Shown here one piece after another: positions 23,749 to 33,612 of a stretch of DNA of 64,000 bases. Origin of the DNA: Saururus chinensis (taxonomy: Eukaryota > Streptophyta > Magnoliopsida > Piperales > Saururaceae); the NCBI GenBank assembly GCA_035235625.1, contig CP141146.1, positions 39,539,709 through 39,603,708 on the forward strand, written 5' to 3'. Below the pieces are notes generated by a model, which saw only the letters and a program-made list of their open reading frames with translations, was not told the origin of the DNA and made no database searches. Within the stretch, counting starts at the first letter, position 1; each line of letters starts with the position of its first letter. A program made the translations under genes and the position numbers.

Positions 23749-26700
23749 AATGGTATCTCACATGACATGGAAACTTCTTTTAGGCATTAAGATTTTCTTA
23801 AAATCTCATCAAACATAACGGAAACATATACCTATAGTGTAAAAAGTAAAACATACCTCTCTTCCACTACAGGAACAAGACAACCAATCAATTCGACCCC
23901 ACCTATTTGATCAATTTTCCATTATTAGCTTTGTAGAATGATAGTGTATATCAGAATTCCCCTCAAATATTCATGTTTTACAAAAAAAATGCTCACCAGT
24001 TGTATGCTACAAAATAGTTTTCTCTAGAGGTCTATTCGGCCTGCAAAATAGGTAAACAAAAACATCATTAATTAACTTGGAACATAACAGTAAAGAAACA
24101 AATATGCTGAACAATTCTCCAACGTAAAGGCTTCTTTTTTCCCACAATTCCTCAACCTAGTAGGCAATTTAAGCAGATCACGAGGCAAGCATCAACAAAC
24201 TATCATATTCACTAATTCTCCCCCCTCTCTAAATTAAAATCAATTGAAAACCAAGATCATCCACGAAGAACTCTCAAAAGAAACAAAAAGAGAGCAATAA
24301 ATAAATTACATGGCATCTAGAGTCAGAAATCGGCGGAAAGAGGAAAGCTGAGTTGTGCCCTAACAGGCGGATAATTGCTCCAACGCAAAGGAGCAAGAGC
24401 GCAAAACCTGGAGTGGATTTGGGCTACAAAGGGACAACGGTGGCGGTAGATTTGTGCGCAAGGGCACGACGGCGTTGTCTCTGGGCGAAATGGAAAAGAG
24501 TCAAGACGAGCTGTAACGTAGGTATAAAGAGGTGGCTTTTGTACTTTAGACGGACAAAATCAACTTAGACTTGTGACGTTTTTGTCTTTCTAAATGACGA
24601 AATCAAATTAATTGATTTTATCATTCTAAAGGATGAAATCACTTAATTTTATTTTAAACTATTTTATTGTTTAGAATGAGGAAATCAACTTAAATTTGAT
24701 TTCGTCGTTCCAAACGACTAAATCAATTAAAATTTAAAAAATAAACCATATAGGTGTTAGCGCTTAGTTGACACCTACACAGCAAAAATCAATACCACTT
24801 TATAAAATATTTTTAAAACAAGTTAATTTAATATTTTTTAAAAAATTATTATTTAAATAATTTTATTTATTTATAAATAATAATAAAAAATTAATATGAA
24901 CTAGAGCTCATTTGGATTTTGAGAGTTATGAAATCGAGATCTAACTATGCAAGACCCACAAAGCCGGGCTCACATCAACATGTGTAAACATAAGCTTCTA
25001 CCAACGGACTATAATTATTAATTATAATAAAAAGGTTTCTAAGTATATATGATGAAAGAAGACAAAGCAATTGATGTTGCATTTGGGTCTTATGAGAAGC
25101 GGAATTCATCTTTGGTAAGTAGATGAATAGAGATAAAACGATTGATATCGAATCTTGGCTTTATCATGATTACTTTATCCTTTCTTATGAAAGTTACGAA
25201 AAGGATAAACAAATAAGGCAAAGGCAGAGAATCCATCCCCTCCCACTTGTTGCGGGTAGGGCAGGGGAGGGCGTCATTAATGATATCTCACATAATTTCA
25301 ATGGTATCTCACATGACATGGAAACTTCTTTTAGGCATTAAGAATTTCTTAAAATCTCATCAAATATAACAGAAACATAAACCTATAGTGTAAAAAGTAA
25401 AACATACCTCTCTTCCACTACAGGAACAAGACAACCAATCAATCCGACCCCACCTATTTGATCAATTTTCCATTATTAGCTTTGTAGAATGATAGTGTAC
25501 ATCAGAATTCCCCTCAAATATTCATGTTTTACAAAAAAATGCTCACCAGTTGTATGCTACAAAATAGTTTTATCTAGAGGTCTATTCGGCCTGCAAAATA
25601 GGTGAACAAAAACATCATTAATCAACTTGGAACATAACAGTAAAGAAACAAATATGCTGAACAATTCTCCAACGTAAAGGCTTCTTTTTTCCCACAATTC
25701 CTCAACCTAGTAGGCAATTTAAGCAGATCACGAGGCAAGCATCAACAAACTATCATATTCACTAATTCTCCCCCTTCTCTGAATTAAAATCAATTGAAAA
25801 CCAAGATCATCCACGAAGAACTCTCAAAAGAAACAAAAAGAGAGCAATAAATAAATTACATGGCATCTAGAGTCAGAAATTGGTGGAAAGAGGAAAGTTG
25901 AGTTGTGCCCTAACAGGTGGATAACCGCTCCAATGCAGAGGAGCAAGAGCGCAAAACCTAGAGTGGATTTGGGCTACAAAGGGACAACGGTGGTGGTAGA
26001 TTTGTGCGCAAGGGCACGACGGCGTCGTCTCTAGGCGAAATGGAAAAGAGTCAAGACGAGCTGTAACGTAGGTATAAAGAGGTGGATTTTGTACTTTAGA
26101 CGGACAAAATCAACTTAGACTTGTGACGTTTTTGTCTTTCTAAATGACGAAATCAACTTAATTGATTTTATCATTCTAAAGGATGAAATCACTTAATTTT
26201 CTTTTAAACTATTTCATTGTTTAGAATGAGGAAATCAACTTAAATTTGATTTTGTCATTCCAAATGACTAAATCAATTAAAATTTAAAAAATAAACCATA
26301 TAGGTGTTAGCGCTTAGTTGACACCTACGCGGCAAAAATCAATACCACTTTATAAAATATTTTTAAAACAAATTAATTTAATATTTTTTTAAAAAATTAT
26401 TATTTAAATAATTTTTTTATTTATAAATAATAATAAAAAAATAATATAAACTAGAGCTCATTTGGATTTTGAGAGTTATGAAATCGAGATCTAACTATGC
26501 AAGACCCACAAAGCCGGGCTCACATCAACATGTGTAAACATAAGCTTCTACCAACGGACTATAATTATTAATTATAATAAAAAGGTTTCTAAGTATATAT
26601 GATGAAAGAAGACAAAGCAGCCGAATTCATCTTTGGTAAGTAGATGAATAGAGATAAAACGATTGATATCAAATCTTGGCTTTATCATGATTACTTTATC

Positions 26701-26815
26701 CTTTCTTATGAAAGTTACGAAAAGGATAAACAAATAAGGCAAAGGCAGAGAATCCATCCCCTCCCACTTGTTGTGGGGAGGGGAGGGGAGGACCCAATAT
26801 CGTCATTAATGATAA
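23749..26815. repeat. Tandem duplication (~1.54 kb x 2) covering the MULE right end and flanking DNA
   Basis: Copy 1 spans about 23749-25285 and copy 2 about 25290-26815. They match almost base for base from TAATTTCAATGGTATCTCAC through the right TIR (24540-24880 and 26098-26430) into flanking DNA ending CGTCATTAATGAT. Copy 1 has about 29 extra bases after GACAAAGCA (25070-25098). Because the unit runs from inside the MULE across its TIR into the flank, it arose by duplication after insertion, not by transposition. Confidence 0.9.
24540..24880 (-). repeat. Right terminal inverted repeat of the 16.5-kb MULE
   Basis: Reverse complement of the left TIR at 8333-8750, with about 80% visible agreement over the alignable blocks. 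A second copy lies at about 26098-26430 because of the tandem duplication. Confidence 0.8.
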
Positions 26816-27200
26816 TACATATCATAATTGTAATCTTGCACCACATCTTTCATATTTTACTTTGTAGGTACGCTAAATCCACCCTAACCTACCTATTGGC
26901 TATTGGGATAAAGTTTAAGTTTTTAAATTTAACTCGATTAATTATTTAGGTTAAATTTAAATTCATTATTTTTTAAATGACATTAAGTTCAAATTTAAAA
27001 AAACCGATTCTAATAAAATTATAAATATAATTTTTTTTAATTTTTTAAATATTTTAATAGAACTTGATCTGTCCTAGGTTTAAGTTCCCAAAATTCGGAT
27101 TTAATATTTTTTTAAAATAATACTGGACACGGAACAAGTGGCAGGCTTTAAGTGGGACCCATCCACTCCTCTGTAGCAGTCCCATCTTAAAGTTCCACTT
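26816..27200. other. AT-rich upstream flank of HMT
   Basis: Strongly AT-rich DNA with long T and A runs and no coding sense. Composition shifts to mixed sequence at about 27120, where the HMT promoter region begins. Confidence 0.5.
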
Positions 27201-27207
27201 CCGCTTC

Positions 27208-27213
27208 CACGTG
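27208..27213 (+). promoter_or_regulatory. G-box (CACGTG) in the HMT promoter or leader
   Basis: The palindrome CACGTG, in CTTCCACGTGCGCAG, lies 262 bases before the HMT start codon. G-boxes bind bHLH and bZIP factors. Whether it acts as a promoter element or lies in the transcript leader is not known. Confidence 0.4.
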
Positions 27214-27284
27214 CGCAGTTGCACTTCCTTTACAAACGAAAAAGCAGGAACAAGGGTAATATAGTAAATGCATCTCCATCCAGC

Positions 27285-27590
27285 ATGGCCTGGCGGCCAA
27301 ATCCAAACGTGTCTTCCTCTCTCCTGACACCAAAGTTGTGGAGTGTTTTGCTTTCAATTCCTCGACGGCACCACCTGCCCTACGCGCCGCCTCCAGTCTC
27401 GGCCACTCCTCGCCGGAACGGAAAAGCGAGCTGCTCCATTCTGCCGCCTGAGAGCCTAAATCGTCCGCCTCGGCATGGGACTTGGGGCGACGGGTTCGGA
27501 GCCATGGTCGGCGAGTTCAATTGTGGAAAAGATGCTGAGGGAAACGGGAGGGGTGGCGGTCATCGACGGGGGCCTGGCGACGGAGCTTGA
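27285..27590 (+). other. Upstream ORF overlapping the HMT start out of frame
   Basis: An ATG at 27285 opens a 101-codon frame that runs through the HMT start codon (27475) in another frame and ends at TGA (27588-27590). Its first ~55 residues are rich in Ser, Pro and Arg with few acidic residues (for example LLTPKLWSVLLSIPRRHHLP), a composition like a plastid or mitochondrial transit peptide. As read it would hinder translation of HMT by scanning ribosomes if the leader includes it. It could be a relic or simply a chance frame. Confidence 0.45.
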
Positions 27591-29200
27591 GAGGCACGGA
27601 GCCGATCTCAACGACCCCCTCTGGAGCGCTAAGTGCCTTATCTCCTCTCCCAACCTCATCCGCCAGGTCCTCTTCCCCCTTTCCATTTCCTCTCTCCCCC
27701 CTCCCTCTTTCTTTCCTTATTTTCCATTTATTTTTGTCAGTTACCATTTTGCTGCATTTGGGAATTACTTCATGTCTGCAGTTATTAATTTTATTGTTTT
27801 TCATGGAAAGAAAAGTGTGAGGATTTCAAGTCCAAAATTAGTGCTTTGTATTACCTTTGGTTGAATTATAATGTTGATTAATGTTGTTGTAATGGAGAGA
27901 ATGTTACTTAATTATGACTCTGGTATTTCTGTTGCATGTTACCTTGGGTTTGCTAACATTTTATACTACATTTTTTTTAAATTCATACCTTTATTTCTCT
28001 TGATTTGTTTCCAGAGTTTTCTCATACTAATTACCGTCTATTGGAGACATAAATTTAAATTTCTAGGAATACGATTCTTTCATTGTCATGCGGAACTAAG
28101 TGAAAGCTCATCTCTTGGTACAGGTTCACCTAGATTACCTTGAAGCTGGCGCTAATATAATAATTAGTTCATCCTATCAGGTATGTATAAGAAATTACTT
28201 TCTATTTTTGGTTCATAATTCTTTAATGGCGGGTTAAATTTTATGGCTGTTTGGCTTTCTAACAGGCAACTATACAAGGCTTTCAATCGAAAGGTTTTTC
28301 TAAGGAAGATGGTGAAGCTTTATTGCGGAAGAGTGTTGCAATTGCATGTGAGGCGCGTGGTATTTATTTGCAGAGATGTTCAGAGAGTTCAGTTGATGGT
28401 GGTGCTAATGGAAGATTCCTCAGAAAGCGTCCTATATTAGTAGCAGCCTCGGTTGGCAGCTATGGCGCCTATTTAGCTGATGGTTCAGAATACAGGTGTC
28501 GTCTTATTCTTGTTTATAATTTATTTATTTTTTTACCTTTTTCCTTAAGTTTTAACAGTCCTATATTTTGCAGTGGCATTTATGGGGATGCAGTCACGTT
28601 GCAATTTTTAAAAGATTTCCATTTGAGAAGAGTTCAAGTTCTTTCAGAGTCAGGAGCTGATCTAATTGCATTTGAAACAACTCCAAATAAGCTGGAAACT
28701 CAGGTTTGAGCTTGCTGTTGTGCCGGACTTAGTTTCAGTAGCGTGACTTCTTTTAATAGGGTCTACAATGTGATAATTCTGTTTGTCTTTGAAGGCATAT
28801 GTTGAAATTCTTGAAGAGAATAATATAAAGATACCTGCATGGTTGTCATTCAATTCAAAGGATGGAATTAATGTGGTTAGTGGAGACTCTTTGGTTGAAT
28901 GTGTTTCTATTGCGGAATCTTGTAAGAAGGTTGTAGCTGTGGGAATCAACTGCACTCCACCAAGATTTATTCATGGATTGGTTCTTTCCATTCGAAAGGT
29001 ATATCTTCTTAAGGAAAAATTGAATGTTGTTTATATGGATAACATACAAATTTGCTCATCTTGCGTGATTTTTTGGAAGGCCATAGTAGTTAACCAGGAC
29101 CGGCCTGGCTATGTAAGTTTGAATGAACGAACATGGGAAAACATGTTTGCTCATTTATCGCAATTATTTGGGCTATTACCAGTGTATCATTTCTCTCTCT

Positions 29201-29256
<56 letters not shown>

Positions 29257-30029
29257 GGAAGTATGCTTTTATTCTTTTACCCCTCCATTTTGTGCATGAT
29301 TTTTGAGTTCTGTATTACGAAGTGAATCATTTATCCTGCAGGTGACAGATAGACCAATACTTGTATATCCAAACAGCGGAGAGATATATGATGCTGACAA
29401 AAAGGAGTGGGTGGTGAGTTGGCTCACTAAATTATGTCAGAGCCTTAGATTGCTCCAATTAGATATCCTTATTATTAATTATCTAGACATTGGAGCTTTG
29501 CACCCATTGTTTTGTTATTTTTTAGTTTATGGCACAATTCAGTAGGATTTAATTTTTTGTTCTTGAGGTCTTCTACATAATCAAATTCCTGTTATTAAGT
29601 ATGTTGAGTTATATCAGTTTGTGTCCTGATAGATCCAACTAGTTCATGCTCTTGATTCTACAATCAATACAGTTCCTAAAAAAACTGACATACCTAATGG
29701 ATTAAATGAAATATCAAAATATTTGTTGCCATCCTGCTTTTATGTGGACAAATTTTGGTCCAACTAAAATAAGGCATGTGCATTCACTTAGGAAGTAGTT
29801 ACAGTCAATAAATAACTTCTTGTATCAAATGAAAAGCTCACCTAATCATCTCCTTGCGCTTTTCTTTTCTAAATTGCAGGAGTCAACAGGAGTTTCTGAT
29901 GAAGGTTTTGTTTCCTACGTTCACAAATGGTGGGAAGCCGGTGCTTGCCTTGTAGGGGGTTGTTGCCGTACTACACCAAATACTATTAGAGCCATTTGTA
30001 GAGTACTATCAAAAGAATCGGCAATCTGA
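27475..30029 (+). CDS. HMT1: Homocysteine S-methyltransferase, HMT1-like, seven exons
   Basis: Predicted exons 27475-27666, 28124-28180, 28266-28495, 28574-28703, 28795-28998, 29342-29413 and 29880-30029 give 344 residues with matching phases. The enzyme transfers a methyl group from S-methylmethionine to homocysteine, forming methionine (S-methylmethionine cycle, cytosol). Signature blocks are [16 protein letters not shown] near the N-terminus, [34 protein letters not shown], and the zinc ligands Cys256 (GINC) and Cys323/Cys324 (GGCCRTTPN). All three Cys are present, so it should be active. The [18 protein letters not shown] and [10 protein letters not shown] blocks favour the HMT1 branch over HMT2/3, from memory. 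An in-frame TAA 18 bases upstream fixes the start. Intron 5 has a (CT)n(TA)n run, and the 3' flank carries short tandem duplications. Confidence 0.93.
29190..29256. repeat. Simple repeat (CT)n(TA)n in HMT intron 5
   Basis: A CTCTCTCC run leads into uninterrupted CT dinucleotides and then TATATATATATATATATA. This is a compound microsatellite within the intron between exons 5 and 6. Confidence 0.95.
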
Positions 30030-30520
30030 ACATCTCACATGACACAGAGATCAGGAATTAACTTATCCATTCAGCTGTAGATGTTGATCTTGAATATGCA
30101 GTAAATGGGAACATCTCAACTGATGTAGAAATCAGGGATTAACTTATCCAGCTGTAGATGTTGATCCTGAAATTGCAGTACTATCTGGCATTGATGCTTG
30201 TTAGGGACCGTAGTACCCATCAGACTTCAGGGTGGGGGGTGGCTTTGTTGGATCTGGTTAGCGTTTGTAATTTGTCCATGATTGTATATGAAAGCCATTT
30301 TGTAGGGAGAGTAGTCACCTCCATCCATTCTGATGTGTGTAAAAACTTACTCACTTTATTAGTTTATCCTATTACTGATGATTTTATAGTAAGGGGAACT
30401 GTTGGGAAAGTGACCGTGGCTTGTTGGATCTGGTCAGTGTTTGTAACCTGTCCATGAATGCATATGGAAACCCGTTTGTAGGGAGAGTAATCACCTCCGT
30501 CCATTAGGATTTGTGTGAAA
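30030..30520. repeat. Two sets of tandem duplications in the HMT 3' flank
   Basis: Set 1 (about 30030-30185): ACATCTCA, CAGGRATTAACTTATCCA and AGCTGTAGATGTTGATC occur twice, about 85 bases apart. Set 2: GTGGCTTTGTTGGATCTGG through TTTGTAGGGAGAGTA (30240-30340) recurs at 30415-30510. Both sets fall in or just after the presumed HMT 3' UTR. Confidence 0.8.
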
Positions 30521-32900
30521 ACTTGCCTACTTAATCCTGATACTGATGTTTTTAAGTAGGGGGCTGTTGGACAACTTATTTGTTCCTAGATAAATGAAAT
30601 TCAGGAAGAATTGATATTGACGTGTTTGATTAGCCTCCTTCAGACTATATGCATATTCTTTATTTCTCGGTATATGGTGAATCCTTCTTTTGGGTGATTC
30701 CTTTAACAAAGATTTTCTTTCACCAATCCGTGGGGAAAAATTCACCAACCACCTGTGTTTTATGTTTGTGACTTATTGATGATTTGTTATGGTTTCTGGT
30801 GTCGAACAAATTCTCTCACATGGGTGATTATACGATGGAAAATAATCCCTAAAAATTTGGTAAAGAAAGATTACAACTATGGCCTTTTCTTCCTAATTAG
30901 TGATGTGTGATTTTTTTGCATGCAAAGTAAATTCTCATTTTCCCTGTACTAGGTAAGCATATTTTTATTTTTTCATCTACATCTAGTTCTAGCATTTAAA
31001 AGATAAAACGAAATCTACATCTTGATTATTAGCAAAATAAATAACTTTCATTGATTAATCATAGAGAAGAAAATTTTGATTTTGTTGACTTTAGTCAGCC
31101 AAGAAAAAAAAAAAAAACTTAAGGTCCCTGTACTCGCAATTTCAATTTTATTACATTAAAATGTCACAAAAGAGGGAAAGCATACAGCTATGGGCGGTGT
31201 AGATTAGCATAAAAAAAATGCACGATTACCCCTTGTAATTTTTCCCTTTTTTTGTATAGTTGTAAAAAAATTATCCATTATGACTATCGGCCGATATGGC
31301 ATCCATACTTGATTTTTAAAATATCCATTGTGACTACCCGCCAATATGACATCCATACTAGCTTTTGAGTTTAGATTAGGATAGTGATAACCCTCAGAAG
31401 ATTTTGTATAGTTGTAAAAAACCAACTATCCATTACAACTATCAGAATCTATACTGGCATCTAAAATATATCCATTGTGACTACAGGCCAATATGACATC
31501 CGCGTTAACTTTTAAGTTTGGGATAGTGATAACCTTATTCTATTTTCTGTCCGATAAATTCTTAGATTGATCATAGCAAAGCGAGTCTCACTTGATAATA
31601 ATAAGGGGATCTACTTTTCGCAATCCAATTTAGACTTAATAAAAGTGACGTAGGAAAATTATTATACTCTAAATTACATGTTCATAAGAATAGGTTATAT
31701 AACGAAATTATACTTTGGCTGTACACCCTACCTTGTGTCTTGTTTTATAAAAACGACCGTGCACACTGAGTAAGGATAGACAAACAAGGGTTTTTCCATT
31801 TGCAAAGGTTAAAAAACACAAAAAAGTTTCCCATTTTAAAAAAAAAAGGTTAACCATAGATCAAAACCAAAACTAAAACCAATGAGATGGATATTTGTTG
31901 TTACTAATATTTTAGTAAAATCAAAACTAAAACCTAATAATCTGGTCGTATGACTATGCAATTTGGATTCTTAGCAAAATCAAAATCAATGAGACAGATG
32001 ATCGTTGTTCCACATGAAGTCGTGAGCTTTCATGAGGGAGAGCCCTCTTCAGTTGTTGGTTGAGCTTCTTAAAAGATTGGGAAGGAAATAAGGAGGGCCT
32101 TGATCGTAGACAAAGACACTCGATCACGAGTAGGGTTGGTTATCAAGAAACTAGTTGGCAAATAAGGCTTGTCCATGTATGTGTTTACTAATAATTTATT
32201 TATTGACATTTTATTCATAGACAAAGTCTTTTTTTCGATAGATATGACCATTTGTTCATGGATATAGCCTCTTAGGTGATTGGATGAGTGCCAAAATGAT
32301 TAAAGAGAATGAAAACGGTATTAATGACTTTAACTAAATAAGGCAGGTAAGTTGAGAATCTTTCGATTAAGTAACTTAGCATATAATAATAATTTAAATT
32401 ATATATACCATCTTCTCTTTTTATAGTATTATTATTAAATAAATTAATTTATTTTTAAAAAATAAATAGAAATATTAATATCTTACAAAAGAATTATTTA
32501 ATAATTAGTTTAAAAGGATACCTCAAATATAATATTAATTTGATATTTTTAAAATTATTAAAAACTTAAAATTTAAAAAATAATACTTAAAAATAATTAT
32601 AAAAAAATAAAAATTATTATTTTTATAAGAATGTATATTATAAATAAAAATTAACCAAATGTTGGATAAACATGGGGATGAGGTTTTTGTCTATAACCAA
32701 TGTGTAGAAATTGGCATATAAAAGAACTAGGCTAGACACATTAAAAACACAGGCCGAACATTAAACTACGGACGTCCATGACTAACCCTACTCACAAGTT
32801 CCACACATGGTGGCGGCCGGCGGGACAGATCTCTCATCTTTTATTTGGGAGTTGGGGGACAGAGACTCTGTGTCGGACATCTCACGGACCAAGTTTGTTC
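30521..32900. other. Intergenic DNA between HMT and uL14m
   Basis: No gene supported. At 31240-31530 a ~160-190-bp segment is repeated in tandem with divergence (TTGTATAGTTGTAAAAAA; ATCCATTGTGACTAC; AATATGACATCC; GGATAGTGATAACC). Positions 32380-32640 are extremely AT-rich. Confidence 0.6.
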
Positions 32901-32910
32901 TTTTCTAGCG

Positions 32911-32979
32911 GGCCCACCTAATCCCATCCAATCCATCGACGTCTGTGCGGCGAGGTCGTCCAAGTCCTAAGTTTGGGCC
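32911..32979 (+). promoter_or_regulatory. Site II-type (TGGGCC/GGCCCA) promoter elements of uL14m
   Basis: GGCCCA at 32911-32916 and TGGGCC at 32974-32979 lie about 640-700 bases before the start codon and ahead of a leader that probably contains an intron (donor AGACAG|GTAGAAG at 33306, acceptor CTACCTGCAG at 33610). Such elements are common in promoters of plant ribosomal and mitochondrial-protein genes, which fits the product. The TSS is inferred at about 33040. Confidence 0.5.
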
Positions 32980-33612
32980 ACTGCCGCACATTGCCATCTG
33001 CCGCCCGCCCGTCCGCGGAGGAGGGTTAAAGTTTGCAGCAGCGAAGTTGCCTTGTTGCTGTTAGAGTTTCTCCACTTGCAACCTTTCCAAGACATCAACA
33101 TCCTCGGGTAAACCCCATTATCTCAGACTCAGGGATGCTCGAATAATGGAATGGATTTGCATTAGTACCATTTAGAACGATAAAGCTCTTGCACAAATGA
33201 TTTACTTTGGCCAGCGTTGGTGCTAGGCTTCTCAGTCTCTCACATAATTTATGTGCTTGTGGGTTTGAAAGAGGAGAGAGTCTCACTTGTTCACCTTCTC
33301 AGACAGGTAGAAGATCGTTCAACTCATTCTTATTTCAGATCCTACTAATGTGTTTTTTTTTCTTGCTCCTTTAGAAATTAATCTCTTATGAGATAGCCTT
33401 TTTCCTTTGTCTTTTCTGACTTTTGATCTGCTGATCATCTTGCCTGGCTGCAAAAGTATTATCTTTCTATTTGGGAAAACTTTCCTCAAGCTAGTGCCTC
33501 CTTTATATATGTGTTTTCTTTTGGTGCCATTCATATCTTTTGGTATTTTGGATTTGACTGGAGAAAGCCAAGGTTCATCTTTATTTGTGGCTTTGGTCTT
33601 CTACCTGCAGAC

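Larger units (their letters stand above)
8333..24880. mobile_element. Degenerate Mutator-like element (MULE) with long TIRs, broken up by nested LTR insertions
   Basis: The first ~330 bases (from 8333) are closely similar to the reverse complement of the last ~330 (to 24880). Shared landmarks are TTATTTATAA at the tips, AAAGTGGTRTTGATTTTTG, and GACGAAATCAAATTTAAGTTGATTTC-like text further in. Between them, on the minus strand, lie MuDR transposase remains (about 22.7-20.6 kb) followed by a plant mobile domain gene. Removing the LTR elements at 9519-13394 and 13460-18570 leaves about 7.6 kb. Long TIRs and the MuDR transposase identify a MULE. I did not find the expected 9-11 bp target duplication; the right flank was rearranged by a tandem duplication. 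Confidence 0.8.

Noticed and set aside
28783..29325. 180-residue frame in HMT
   Set aside because: It is exon 5 read through into intron 5, ending in a CT/TA simple-repeat peptide. HMT exon structure explains the true part.
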